Part shown: positions 49,935-58,380 of the stretch, in pieces | How positions within the stretch are numbered: the stretch's first letter is position 1 | Layout: each line of letters begins with the position of its first letter | Assembly: GCF_004297405.1 (NCBI RefSeq) | Contig: NZ_SCVC01000047.1 | Location: 1 to 64,000, forward strand | Reading direction: 5' to 3' | Source of the DNA: Reyranella sp. | GTDB taxonomy: Bacteria > Pseudomonadota > Alphaproteobacteria > Reyranellales > Reyranellaceae | Length of the DNA: 64,000 bases | Translations under genes and position numbers: made by a program | Notes under the pieces: generated by a model | Database searches by the model: none | What the model saw: only the letters and a program-made list of their open reading frames with translations | What the model was told of the DNA's origin: nothing

Positions 49935-50318
49935 ATGGAACCCAACAACCAAGCTTCCGACCCCACCTCCGGGGCGGCGCTTGGCGCGGCCCCCCTCCGT
50001 CGTGCCAAGTTCGCCATCGGCCAGGTGGTGAAGCACAGGATCTATCCGTTCCGCGGCGTCATCTTCGACGTCGACCCGGTGTTCGCCAACACCGAGGAGT
50101 GGCTGTCCTCGATCCCCGAAGAGGTCCGGCCGCGTCGTGACCAGCCGTTCTACCATCTGCTGGCTGAGAATGCGCAGACGACCTATGTCGCCTACGTGTC
50201 CGAACAGAACCTGCTGCCCGATGATACCGGCAAGCCGGTGTCGCACCCGCAGGTGCCGCAGTTCTTCAAGGAATTGAAGCGCGGCCACTACGTCTCGCGT
50301 GAACGCTCGTTGCACTGA
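49935..50318 (+). CDS. hspQ: Heat shock protein HspQ (YccV, hemimethylated-DNA-binding-like)
   Basis: A 127-residue protein. After a variable 20-residue head comes the HspQ domain: RAKFAIGQVVKHRIYPFRGV, IFDVDPVFANTEEWLSSIPE, RPRRDQPFYHLLAENAQTTY, VAYVSEQNLLPDDTGKPVSH. HspQ in enterobacteria is a heat-inducible adaptor that enhances Lon protease; YccV was also described as binding hemimethylated DNA. The ATG at 49935 is chosen since the domain follows at once. Divergent from the MBL gene. Confidence 0.92.
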   Translation: MEPNNQASDPTSGAALGAAPLRRAKFAIGQVVKHRIYPFRGVIFDVDPVFANTEEWLSSIPEEVRPRRDQPFYHLLAENAQTTYVAYVSEQNLLPDDTGKPVSHPQVPQFFKELKRGHYVSRERSLH

Positions 50319-50345
50319 TCGTCTGCTGGGACGGCTGTTCCGGCG

Positions 50346-51215
50346 TCAATTCAGTGGGAACGGGAAGTACTTCTCGTTGATCTTCTTGTAGGTGCCGTCG
50401 CTGATCATGTCGGCGAAGGCCTTGTTGAGGGCGTCGCGCAGCTTGGCATCCTCCTTGCGCAGGCCGGCGGCGACGCCGATGCCCAAGGTCTGCGTGTCCT
50501 TGATGTCCTGTCCGACCAGCTCGCAGCATTTGCCTTCCGGCTTCTGGCTCCACAGCCAGAGCTGAGCCTTGTCGCCGAACACCGCATCGATCTCGTCGGC
50601 GGCGAGCGCCTTCAACGCTTCCTCGACGGTGCCGTAGCGTTTGAGCTGGGCAGAGCGGCGAAAGCTCTTGTCGGCCCAGTCGGCATGCATCGAATCCTTC
50701 TGAACGCCGATGCGCTTGTTGCGCAGAAGCGATGGCGGCCCGTCGAACGGCGCACCCTTGGCGGCGATGAAGGCGCCGGGCGAGAGATAGTAGCGCCGCG
50801 AGAGGCCTAGCCGTTGGCGCCGCTCGCGCGTCACTTCCAGCGACGACATGATGACGTCGAACTTCTTTTCGAGCAGGCCGGGGATCAGCTCGTCCCACTT
50901 GAGCACGATGAACTCGCACTCCGCCTTGATGCGCTGGCAGGCTTCCTGCGCCAGCTCCATCTCGAAGCCGGCCGGCATGCCCTTGCGGTCGAGATAGTTG
51001 AAAGGCGGAAAGGCCGCCTCGGTCGCAATGGTGATCTTGAAGGCGGGCGGGGTGAAGGGCGACTTCGGTCCGGGCTTGGCCGCGGGCTGCGCCGCCGGCT
51101 TGGCCGACTGAGCAGGCTTCGCCGGCGGGCGTTGTGGCTGTTGCTGGGGTTGCTGTTGTGCCGAGGCGCTGGCGATCATTGCCAGCAGGGCAAGGAAGAT
51201 CGCCAGTAGCTTCAT
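50346..51215 (-). CDS. Periplasmic amino-acid-type ABC substrate-binding protein (orphan)
   Basis: A 289-residue SBP_bac_3 protein: signal peptide (MKLLAIFLALLAMIASASAQ), an unusual Gln/Pro/Ala/Lys-rich linker (about residues 20-52), then the binding domain with KITIATEAAFPPFNYLDRKG, MPAGFEMELAQEACQRI, FDVIMSSLEVTRERRQRLGL and ALAADEIDAVFGDKAQLWLW. No permease or ATPase genes are nearby. Its ATG overlaps the hemW stop (ATGA), so it is translated from the rph-rdgB-hemW operon. The ligand, perhaps a polar or basic amino acid, is not certain. Confidence 0.9.
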   Translation of the reverse strand: MKLLAIFLALLAMIASASAQQQPQQQPQRPPAKPAQSAKPAAQPAAKPGPKSPFTPPAFKITIATEAAFPPFNYLDRKGMPAGFEMELAQEACQRIKAECEFIVLKWDELIPGLLEKKFDVIMSSLEVTRERRQRLGLSRRYYLSPGAFIAAKGAPFDGPPSLLRNKRIGVQKDSMHADWADKSFRRSAQLKRYGTVEEALKALAADEIDAVFGDKAQLWLWSQKPEGKCCELVGQDIKDTQTLGIGVAAGLRKEDAKLRDALNKAFADMISDGTYKKINEKYFPFPLN

Positions 51216-52366
51216 GCGATCAGCCGCTCCAGAAGCGCATTCAACCGCTGCTGTCCGGCCGGCGTCGCGCGCAGATGCGCGGCGTCGACGTCGAGAAACC
51301 CCGCTTCGATCAGCGGCGCCAGCTTTGCCTCACCCACGGCCTCGACCGGATCGGCACCAGTGACGGCGGCAAAGGTGGCGCGGTCGATACCGTCGGCCAG
51401 CCGCAGTCCCATCATCAACGCCTCCTCCACCAGATCCCGGCCCTCGACCGACGACGTTTCCGCCGTGCCATGGCCGTCACGCTCCACGGCCTCCAGCCAG
51501 GCTTCCGGGCCGCTCGCGCGTCGGGTCGCCTTCTTGGTGGCGCCCTCGGCGAAGCGGCCATGGGCGCCTGGCCCGATGCCGACGTAATCCTGATACCGCC
51601 AATAGATCAAATTATGGCGGCAGGCAGCCCCTGGTCGGGCATGGTTGGAAATCTCGTAGGCCGGCAGCCCGGCGGCGGCGAGCCGTGCCTGGGTATGTTC
51701 GTACATCGCGGCCGCTTCGTCCTCGACGGGCAGGGTGAAGGCGCCGCGGGCATGCTGGGTGAAGAACTTCGTGCCGCGTTCGATGGTGAGCTGATAGAGC
51801 GAGAGATGCTCGCCGGCGAGGCCTAGCGCCTGATCCAGCTCGGCGGCCCATGCCTCCGGCGTCTGGCCGGGGCGGGCATAGATCAGGTCGAAGGAATGGC
51901 GTGCGAAGTGCCGGCGCGCAGTCTCGAAGGCGGCAAGCGCCTCGTCGACCGAATGCTCACGGCCGAGGAACTTCAGCGCCGCGGGATCGAGCGCCTGGAT
52001 GCCGAGCGACACGCGGTTGACGCCGGCCTGGGCCAGGGCGGCGAAGCGGCTGGCCTCGACCGAGGTCGGATTGGCTTCGAGCGTGATCTCGATGTCGTCG
52101 GCAGTGTCCCAGAGCGATCGCGTGCGCGCGATCAGCGCCGCGACAGTCTCCGGCTCCATCAGCGAAGGCGTGCCGCCCCCGAAGAACATGGTCTCGACAC
52201 GGCGGCCCGGCGCTTCGCGTGCCGCATGCTCCAGTTCGGTGAGCAGGGCTTGGCGCCAGCGCGCCTGCTCGACACCCTCGCGAACGTGACTGTTGAAATC
52301 GCAGTAGGGGCACTTCGATTTGCAGAAGGGCCAGTGAACATAAACGCCTAAAGGCGTCGCGCTCAT
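51212..52366 (-). CDS. hemW: Haem chaperone HemW (radical SAM family)
   Basis: A 384-residue radical SAM protein. The cluster motif is YVHWPFCKSKCPYCDFNSHV (CxxxCxxC), followed by ETMFFGGGTPSLMEPE and NPTSVEASRFAALAQAGVNR. HemW was long annotated as an oxygen-independent coproporphyrinogen oxidase (HemN) but acts as a haem carrier to respiratory enzymes; it lacks the extra HemN motifs. The ATG at 52366 overlaps the rdgB stop (ATGA). Part of the conserved rph-rdgB-hemW operon. Confidence 0.95.
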   Translation of the reverse strand: MSATPLGVYVHWPFCKSKCPYCDFNSHVREGVEQARWRQALLTELEHAAREAPGRRVETMFFGGGTPSLMEPETVAALIARTRSLWDTADDIEITLEANPTSVEASRFAALAQAGVNRVSLGIQALDPAALKFLGREHSVDEALAAFETARRHFARHSFDLIYARPGQTPEAWAAELDQALGLAGEHLSLYQLTIERGTKFFTQHARGAFTLPVEDEAAAMYEHTQARLAAAGLPAYEISNHARPGAACRHNLIYWRYQDYVGIGPGAHGRFAEGATKKATRRASGPEAWLEAVERDGHGTAETSSVEGRDLVEEALMMGLRLADGIDRATFAAVTGADPVEAVGEAKLAPLIEAGFLDVDAAHLRATPAGQQRLNALLERLIA

Positions 52367-52977
52367 CTGAAGCAGGCCTCGACCATCATCCGGAAAGCCC
52401 GTCCGCGGTGGCTGATGGCGTTCTTCTCGGCGTCGGACATCTCGGCCGTCGTGCGCGTGTCGCCCTTCGGCTGGAAACAGGGGTCGTAGCCGTGGCCGCC
52501 GGTACCGCGCGGCGGCCACACGATCGAGCCATCGAGCGTGCCGTGGAAGAGTTCGAGGTGCTCGTCGGGCCACGCCAGCACCAGCACGCAATGGAACGTC
52601 GCTGTGCGGGCGTCGTCGGTATTGGGTACACCACGCGCGGCGAACTCGTCCTGGATGCGGCGCATGCCCACCATCGCATCGCGTGTCGGGCCTTCCCAAT
52701 CGGCGGTGTAGAGGCCGGGCTGATTGTCGAGCGCGTGCACGCTGAGCCCGGAATCGTCAGCCAGGACCGGTTGGCCGCTGGCGCGCGTCGCGGCCAGTGC
52801 CTTGATCGTGGCATTCTCCTCGAAGGTGCTGCCGGTCTCGTCGGGTGCCGCCAGGCCGAGATCGCCCGCCGAGACGATCTCGACGCCGAAGGGCGATAGC
52901 ATGGTGCGGATCTCGCCCGCCTTGCCGCGGTTGTGAGTCGCCACGACCAGTTTCGGCAGGACGAAGCGGCGCGCCAT
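52363..52977 (-). CDS. rdgB: Non-canonical purine NTP pyrophosphatase (ITPase/XTPase)
   Basis: A 204-residue house-cleaning enzyme that hydrolyses ITP, dITP and XTP to monophosphates so that they do not enter DNA or RNA. The N-terminal nucleotide-binding block KLVVATHNRGKAGEIRTMLS and the catalytic VLADDSGLSVHALDNQPGLY are intact; GTGGHGYDPCFQPKGDTRT near the C terminus is the other family signature. Start and stop overlap rph (TGATG) and hemW (ATGA). Confidence 0.97.
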   Translation of the reverse strand: MARRFVLPKLVVATHNRGKAGEIRTMLSPFGVEIVSAGDLGLAAPDETGSTFEENATIKALAATRASGQPVLADDSGLSVHALDNQPGLYTADWEGPTRDAMVGMRRIQDEFAARGVPNTDDARTATFHCVLVLAWPDEHLELFHGTLDGSIVWPPRGTGGHGYDPCFQPKGDTRTTAEMSDAEKNAISHRGRAFRMMVEACFR

Positions 52978-53696
52978 CAGGCTTTGCCGACCGCCGTGCG
53001 CTGCAGCAGCGTGAGCTCGCCGATGCCCTTCTTGGCGAGGTTCAGCAGCTCCATGAACTGCGCTTCGGTGAACGGGTCCTGCTCGGCCGTGCCCTGCACT
53101 TCGACGATGCCGCCATTGCCGGTCAGCACGAAATTGGCGTCGGCCTCGGCCTTGGAATCCTCAGGGTAATCGAGGTCGAGCACGGCCTTGCCTTCCCAGA
53201 GGCCGCAGGAAACGGCGGCGACCTGGCCGGTGATCGGATTGACCGCCAGCTTGCCTTCCTTGATCAGGCGCTCGAAGGCGAAGTGCAGCGCCACCCAGGA
53301 ACCGGTGATGCTGGCGGTACGGGTGCCGCCATCGGCCTGCAGCACGTCGCAGTCGATGTTGATCTGGCGTTCGCCCATCGCCTGCATGTTGACCACGGCG
53401 CGCAGCGAGCGGCCGATCAAACGCTGGATTTCCTGGGTGCGGCCCGATTGCTTGCCGCGCGCGGCTTCACGGTCCGTGCGCGTGTGGGTGGAGCGCGGCA
53501 GCATGCCGTATTCGGCGGTCACCCAACCCTTGCCGGTATTGCGCATCCACGGCGGCACTTTTTCGTCGATCGAAGCCGTGCAGAGCACATGGGTATCGCC
53601 GAACTTCACCAGGCACGAGCCTTCGGCATGGCGCGAGAACCCTGGTTCCAGCGAAACCGGGCGAAGCTGGTCGGGGGCGCGGCCGGAAGGGCGCAT
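52977..53696 (-). CDS. rph: Ribonuclease PH
   Basis: A 239-residue phosphorolytic exoribonuclease that trims tRNA 3' ends. It starts MRPSGRAPDQLRPVSLEPGF, then has GSCLVKFGDTHVLCTASIDE, the phosphate-site block TRTDREAARGKQSGRTQEIQ and INIDCDVLQADGGTRTASIT. Length and motifs are normal. It is divergent from hrcA (85-base gap), a pairing common in alphaproteobacteria, and leads the rph-rdgB-hemW operon. Confidence 0.97.
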   Translation of the reverse strand: MRPSGRAPDQLRPVSLEPGFSRHAEGSCLVKFGDTHVLCTASIDEKVPPWMRNTGKGWVTAEYGMLPRSTHTRTDREAARGKQSGRTQEIQRLIGRSLRAVVNMQAMGERQINIDCDVLQADGGTRTASITGSWVALHFAFERLIKEGKLAVNPITGQVAAVSCGLWEGKAVLDLDYPEDSKAEADANFVLTGNGGIVEVQGTAEQDPFTEAQFMELLNLAKKGIGELTLLQRTAVGKA

Positions 53697-53781
53697 AAAA
53701 GGTCTCCTGACGGGGTGAAGCCGGTGGGTGTAACGCCGGCCTTCATTGACCGCAATGCCTGCACTACCTACATTTTTTGCC

Positions 53782-54891
53782 ATGGCGATCCACCGTATCG
53801 GTATTCAAGGAGGCGGCCTCGCCGAGACACCGGCGGGGCCACGGCAGGCGGCTTCGGTCGCGGAGCTGAATGATCGGGCGCGCGAGGTCTTGCGCCACGT
53901 CGTGGAGAGCTATGTCGAGACCGGCGAGCCGGTTGGCTCCCGGGCGCTGACGCGCAAGCTTAGCGAGACGCTCTCGCCTGCCACCATCCGCAACATCATG
54001 GCTGACCTGCAGGATGCCGGCTTGCTCTATGCGCCGCATACCTCGGCCGGCCGCCTGCCGACCGACGCGGGCCTCAAGCTGTTCGTCAACGGCCTGCTCG
54101 AAATCGGCAATATCTCCGAGGAAGAGCGCGAATCGATCGAGGCGCGCTGCGCCACGGTCGGCCGCAGCGTCACCGAGGCGCTGGAACAGGCGACCACGAT
54201 GCTGTCGGGCCTGTCGCGCTGCGCCGGGCTGGTGATGGCGCCCAAGACCGAGCATCCGCTGAAGCATATCGAATTCGTCAATCTCGGCCCCGGCCGGGCG
54301 CTGGTCGTCACGGTCACGCAGTCGGGCCATGTCGAGAACCGCGTGATCGACACGCCGATCGGCATGCCGCCGTCCGCGCTCACCGAGGCCAGCAACTATC
54401 TGAACGCGCGACTGAGTGGCCGGACCTTCGACGAAGCACGCCGGCTGATCCTCGAAGACCTGAAGCTGAAGCGCGCCGAGCTGAACGATCTGACGGCGCG
54501 TGTGATCGAGTCGGGGCTGGCCACCTGGGCCGGCGAGCCCGGCGGTGGCGGCGCGCTGATCGTGCGCGGCCAGGCGCGGCTTCTCGAAGACATCACCGCG
54601 ATCGAGGATCTTGAACGCGTACGGCTCCTGTTCGATGCGCTGGAGCGCGGCGAGAGCTTCGTTCGCCTGCTCGAACTCGCCAACGTGGCGTCGGGTGTTC
54701 AGATCTTCATCGGTGCCGACAATCCGCTGTTCGCCAACACCGGCTGCTCGATGGTTGTGGCGCCGTTCCGCGATTCGCAGGAGCGCATCCTCGGCGCCAT
54801 TGGCGTCATCGGTCCGACGCGACTCAACTACGCGCGCATCATCCCGCTGGTCGACTACACCGCCCGTGCCATCGGCCGCGTGGTGGGCTGA
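53782..54891 (+). CDS. hrcA: Heat-inducible transcription repressor HrcA
   Basis: A 369-residue repressor of groE/dnaK-type heat-shock operons that binds CIRCE elements. The winged helix has VAELNDRAREVLRHVVESYV, ETGEPVGSRALTRKLSETLS and PATIRNIMADLQDAGLLYAP; the C-terminal domain ends in VVAPFRDSQERILGAIGVIG, PTRLNYARIIPLVDYTA. The ATG at 53782 is preferred over one at 53746, which would add residues unlike the family. grpE usually follows hrcA, but here a convergent L,D-transpeptidase-like gene ends directly at its stop codon. I see no CIRCE in the upstream gap. Confidence 0.96.
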   Translation: MAIHRIGIQGGGLAETPAGPRQAASVAELNDRAREVLRHVVESYVETGEPVGSRALTRKLSETLSPATIRNIMADLQDAGLLYAPHTSAGRLPTDAGLKLFVNGLLEIGNISEEERESIEARCATVGRSVTEALEQATTMLSGLSRCAGLVMAPKTEHPLKHIEFVNLGPGRALVVTVTQSGHVENRVIDTPIGMPPSALTEASNYLNARLSGRTFDEARRLILEDLKLKRAELNDLTARVIESGLATWAGEPGGGGALIVRGQARLLEDITAIEDLERVRLLFDALERGESFVRLLELANVASGVQIFIGADNPLFANTGCSMVVAPFRDSQERILGAIGVIGPTRLNYARIIPLVDYTARAIGRVVG

Positions 54892-55503
54892 CTACCAGTC
54901 CCTTTCGTCGAAGTCCTTGAGGAGCTTCATTTCGTCCTCGGCAGCCGAGGCGGGCCGAGCCTCTTCGTCTGCCGGGTGTGCCAGCATACGTAGACGCGTG
55001 TCGCGGGTGAGCAGCGGCAGCAGTTCCAGAAGATCGTCGCGGGCGAAGGCGACGCAGCCCTGGGTCGGGCTGTAATCCTCGCGCGCGATATGGAGGAAGA
55101 TGGCGCTGCCCCATTCGCCCTCGGGCGGATCGTCGTTGTAGCCCACGACGACAACGAGGTCGTAGAGCCCGTCCTCGCGCCACATCTTCTCGTGGCTCCA
55201 CTCGTTGGGGATGTGGACCAGCCGATTGTAGGTGGGCGCACGCGGGTCGTCGCACCAGCCGTCATGTTCGTTGATCGGTCGCGCCGGCAACTGGGTCTTC
55301 GGTAGAACCAGCCGATCGTTGCGGAAATAGACTCGGCGCAGCGGAAATTCGCCGACGGGCGTGGCGGCGTCGCCCTCGACCTTGTCCTCGCGTATGCCAC
55401 CTGCACCCAGCGTGCAGCGCCAGCGACGTTCCCCCAGGCGGGCACTTGCAAGCGAGGTTTCGGCCGAATCGGCCTGCACGATCAGGACATTTTCGTCGGT
55501 CAT
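54892..55503 (-). CDS. L,D-transpeptidase (YkuD-domain) family protein without signal peptide
   Basis: A 203-residue protein with the YkuD catalytic motif: the His in SAIFLHIAREDYSPTQGCVA and the nucleophile Cys in TQGCVAFARDDLLELL (H...S-x-G-C pattern, with Thr-Gln before Gly-Cys). YkuD enzymes cross-link peptidoglycan or attach lipoproteins in the periplasm. This one has no recognisable signal peptide or membrane segment, as in a known subgroup of short YkuD proteins of alphaproteobacteria, so its location is unclear. The C-terminal 25 residues are acidic. Its stop abuts the hrcA stop. Confidence 0.85.
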   Translation of the reverse strand: MTDENVLIVQADSAETSLASARLGERRWRCTLGAGGIREDKVEGDAATPVGEFPLRRVYFRNDRLVLPKTQLPARPINEHDGWCDDPRAPTYNRLVHIPNEWSHEKMWREDGLYDLVVVVGYNDDPPEGEWGSAIFLHIAREDYSPTQGCVAFARDDLLELLPLLTRDTRLRMLAHPADEEARPASAAEDEMKLLKDFDERDW

Positions 55504-55555
55504 TGTCTGCTACTCCGATGCCCTTCATAAAGGCACGCTCTTGAGGGAGAAAGCG

Positions 55556-56257
55556 ATGGCTTATGTCGTGACGCCGCCGGCCACGGTCGGTGTGCCGGTC
55601 AACGGAACCAGCGATCTGTTTCCAGTGCGCCGTATCTTCTGCGTCGGCCGCAACTATGCCGCCCATGCCCGCGAAATGGGCCATGATCCCGACCGCGAGC
55701 CGCCCTTCTTCTTCACCAAGCCGGCCGATGCCATCGTCATCTGCGCCGACCCGAAGAACCCGACCAAGGTCGCCTATCCGCCGGCCACCAAGAACCTGCA
55801 CCACGAGATGGAGCTGGTAGTGGCGATGAAGTCCGGCGGCTCGGACATCCCCGTCGACAAGGCGCTCGAGCATGTGTTCGGCTACGGCGTCGGCCTCGAC
55901 ATGACGCGTCGCGACTTGCAGAACCAAGCCAAGGACATGGGCCGCCCGTGGGACATGGGCAAGGGCTTCGACCAGTCCGCACCGATCGGCGAGATCTTCC
56001 CCGCCGCCAAGATCGGCCATCCGTCGAAAGGCACCATCCAGCTCGACGTCAACGGCAAGACACGCCAGAAGTCGGACCTCAACGCGCTGATCTGGAGCGT
56101 GCCGGAGACGATTTCCTATCTTTCGGGCCTGGTGACGCTGGCCGCCGGCGACCTGATCTACACCGGCACGCCCGATGGCGTGGCTGCCGTCGTCAAAGGC
56201 GACACGCTCTCGGGCTTCGTCGACGGCTGCGGGACCGTGACCTGCACGCTCGTGTAG
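55556..56257 (+). CDS. Fumarylacetoacetate hydrolase family protein (fumarylpyruvate hydrolase-like)
   Basis: A 233-residue FAH-fold enzyme from the ATG at 55556, which has GAGGGAG upstream. Signatures: IFCVGRNYAAHAREMG (active-site His), ADPKNPTKVAYPPATKNLHH, HEMELVVAM with the metal-binding Glu pair, and the C-terminal LAAGDLIYTGTPDGVAAV. Members split C-C bonds in fumarylpyruvate, acylpyruvates or similar diketo acids at the end of gentisate-type pathways; single-domain length fits those rather than true FAH. No aromatic-pathway genes flank it. Confidence 0.92.
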   Translation: MAYVVTPPATVGVPVNGTSDLFPVRRIFCVGRNYAAHAREMGHDPDREPPFFFTKPADAIVICADPKNPTKVAYPPATKNLHHEMELVVAMKSGGSDIPVDKALEHVFGYGVGLDMTRRDLQNQAKDMGRPWDMGKGFDQSAPIGEIFPAAKIGHPSKGTIQLDVNGKTRQKSDLNALIWSVPETISYLSGLVTLAAGDLIYTGTPDGVAAVVKGDTLSGFVDGCGTVTCTLV

Positions 56258-56260
56258 CGA

Positions 56261-57214
56261 CTATAGTTGTTGGGCCCTGAAGGTATCGCACTTCTTGGGA
56301 TCGCCGCTTTCGAGACCGATGCGGAACCAGCGGGCGCGTTGCGCGCTGGTGCCGTGGGTAAAGCTGTCGGGCACGACGCGACCCTGCGCCTGACGCTGCA
56401 GCGCGTCGTCGCCGATCGCCGCCGCGGCAGCCAGTGCCTGGTCCACGTCCTTGTCGTCGATCATCCTGCCGCCGCGCTGCTTGTCGGCGCGGTTGGCCCA
56501 GACGCCGGCGAAACAATCCGCCTGTAACTCAGTACGCACGGAAAGCGCGTTGCCGTCGCGCCGGCTCATGCTCTGGCGCATCTGCTGCACCTTGTCAGAG
56601 ATGCCGAGCAGCTTCTGCACATGATGGCCGATCTCGTGGGCGATCACATAGGCCTGCGGGAACTGACCGGGCGCACGGAAGCGGCGGGCCAGCTCGTCGA
56701 AGAAGCCGAGGTCGAGATAGACGCGCTGATCGGCCGGACAATAGAACGGACCCATCGCTGCCTGGCCGACACCGCACTCGGTGCGCGTGGCGTCGCGGAA
56801 CAGCACCAGCTTGGGCTCGCGATACTGCCCACCCAGTTCGCGGAACACTTCGCCCCACACGTCCTCGGTGCTTTTGAGCACGCGCGAAACGAACTGCGAG
56901 TCGGCATCGCTCAGCGTGGTCGAACCAGAAGTCCCGCTTTGCGACGGAGCCGACCGTGGCGGCGGAGAAGGCGCGGGGCTGTAGCTCGCGCCGCCGCCAC
57001 CGCCTGCAATGTCGCTCAGAATCGCGCCCGGGTCGGCGCCCATGATCATGGCGATGACGACGAAAGCCACCAGCCCGAAGCCGCCCTTGAACAGGCCGCC
57101 GCCTCCGCCGCCCATCGGGATGGGGAAACCACCGCCCATGCCACCGCCGCCGCTCGTGCTGTCGTCGCTGCGACGATCCTCGATGTTGCTGCTCTGGTCG
57201 CCATCCATCTGCAT
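56261..57214 (-). CDS. Neutral zinc metallopeptidase (YpfJ family)
   Basis: A 317-residue protein of the YpfJ/putative neutral zinc metallopeptidase family. The N terminus has the family's DNxEDRR-like SNIEDRRSDD followed by a Gly-rich region, then one membrane helix (FGLVAFVVIAMIMGAD). The catalytic domain has CPADQRVYLDLGFFDELARR, the zinc site AHEIGHHVQKLLGI and the ELQADCFAGVWA third-ligand motif. The peptidase domain probably faces the periplasm. Physiological substrate unknown. It converges on the FAH gene and is divergent from xthA. Confidence 0.92.
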   Translation of the reverse strand: MQMDGDQSSNIEDRRSDDSTSGGGGMGGGFPIPMGGGGGGLFKGGFGLVAFVVIAMIMGADPGAILSDIAGGGGGASYSPAPSPPPRSAPSQSGTSGSTTLSDADSQFVSRVLKSTEDVWGEVFRELGGQYREPKLVLFRDATRTECGVGQAAMGPFYCPADQRVYLDLGFFDELARRFRAPGQFPQAYVIAHEIGHHVQKLLGISDKVQQMRQSMSRRDGNALSVRTELQADCFAGVWANRADKQRGGRMIDDKDVDQALAAAAAIGDDALQRQAQGRVVPDSFTHGTSAQRARWFRIGLESGDPKKCDTFRAQQL

Positions 57215-57279
57215 GGCCGGTCTCCCTCACCGAGATCGTAGCGTCGAGATCATCTCCGGATCGTCTATAGTGCCGGGCA

Positions 57280-58101
57280 ATGAGCCTCACCATTGCCACC
57301 TGGAACATAAATTCGGTCCGGCTGCGGATCGCCAACGTCGAACGTTACCTGAAAATGCGCAAGCCCGATGTGCTGTGCCTGCAGGAAACCAAGTGTCCGG
57401 ACGAGTTCTTCCCGCACGCGGCGTTCGAGCGGATGGGCTACGTCCACCGTCTCGTGCAGGGCATGAAAGCCTACAACGGCGTGGCGATTGTCTCCAAAGT
57501 GCCTTTCACCGGCACCAATATTCACCATCGATGTGGCAAGGAAGACTGCCGGCATGTCGAGGCCGCCCTCGATATCGGCGGTGATCCGATCCTGCTCGAC
57601 AACCTCTACATCCCGGCCGGCGGCGACATTCCCGACCCCGATCTCAACGTTAAGTTCGCGCACAAGCTCGATTTCTATCGCGAGATGGCCGGCTGGTACG
57701 CCGATCGCAAGCCGAAGCCACGGGCGCGCAAAGGGCTGCGCCGCATCACCGTGGGCGACCTCAATGTTGCGCCACTGGAGCACGATGTGTGGAGCCACAA
57801 GCAGCTCCTGAAGATCGTCTCGCACACGCCAGTCGAGGTCGAACTGTTCGGCCGCCTGCAGGCCTCGCTCGATTGGATCGACGTGCCGCGCCAGTTCGTG
57901 ACGCCCGACAAGAAGCTCTATTCTTGGTGGAGCTACCGCAACAACGACTGGCGTGCCTCCAATCGCGGCCGCCGGCTCGACCATATCCTGGCCAGCCCGG
58001 CGCTCGCGGGCGCGATTAACAGTCACCATATCGACGTGAATCTGCGAGACTGGGACCTCGCATCGGATCATGTGCCGGTGTCGGCGACCTTCGAGGTTTG
58101 A
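57280..58101 (+). CDS. xthA: Exodeoxyribonuclease III
   Basis: A 273-residue AP endonuclease/3'-5' exonuclease for base-excision repair. Motifs in order: IATWNINSVRLRI, VLCLQETKCPDEFFP (metal Glu), YNGVAIVSK, ITVGDLNVAPLEHDVW (metal Asp/Asn; Leu replaces the commoner Phe), RRLDHILASP and ASDHVPVSATFEV (catalytic Asp-His). All catalytic residues are present. It stands alone, 65 bases from the divergent metallopeptidase gene. Confidence 0.97.
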   Translation: MSLTIATWNINSVRLRIANVERYLKMRKPDVLCLQETKCPDEFFPHAAFERMGYVHRLVQGMKAYNGVAIVSKVPFTGTNIHHRCGKEDCRHVEAALDIGGDPILLDNLYIPAGGDIPDPDLNVKFAHKLDFYREMAGWYADRKPKPRARKGLRRITVGDLNVAPLEHDVWSHKQLLKIVSHTPVEVELFGRLQASLDWIDVPRQFVTPDKKLYSWWSYRNNDWRASNRGRRLDHILASPALAGAINSHHIDVNLRDWDLASDHVPVSATFEV

Positions 58102-58124
58102 AGCGAGATCTGAGGGGAGATCAT

Positions 58125-58367
58125 ATGTCGATCATCATTACGCTGATCATTGGTCTGGTCGTAGGCCTGCTTGCGCGCTTCCTCACGCCGGGTCCCAACC
58201 CGCACGGCATCATCGTCACGATCGTGATCGGCATCGTGGGTGCGGTGATCGCGACCTACGGCGGCCAGGCGCTGGGCCTCTATCAACCTGGACAAGCGGC
58301 CGGCTTCGTCGGCTCGGTGATCGGCGCCGTCGTGTTGTTGGTGATCCTGCGCCTCGTCCAGCGTTAA
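58125..58367 (+). CDS. GlsB/YeaQ/YmgE family small membrane protein
   Basis: An 80-residue hydrophobic protein from the ATG at 58125 (GAGGGGA ribosome site). It has three membrane segments with Gly-rich turns (IITLIIGLVVGLLARFLTPG; IIVTIVIGIVGAVIATYGGQ; GFVGSVIGAVVLLVILRLVQ), the pattern of the transglycosylase-associated/YeaQ family. Members are often stress-induced; molecular role unknown. It lies 23 bases after xthA. Confidence 0.9.
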   Translation: MSIIITLIIGLVVGLLARFLTPGPNPHGIIVTIVIGIVGAVIATYGGQALGLYQPGQAAGFVGSVIGAVVLLVILRLVQR

Positions 58368-58380
58368 CTGACGGACAGCG

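Noticed and set aside
53697..53781. CIRCE element near hrcA
   Set aside because: No TTAGCACTC-N9-GAGTGCTAA or close variant is visible in the rph-hrcA gap.
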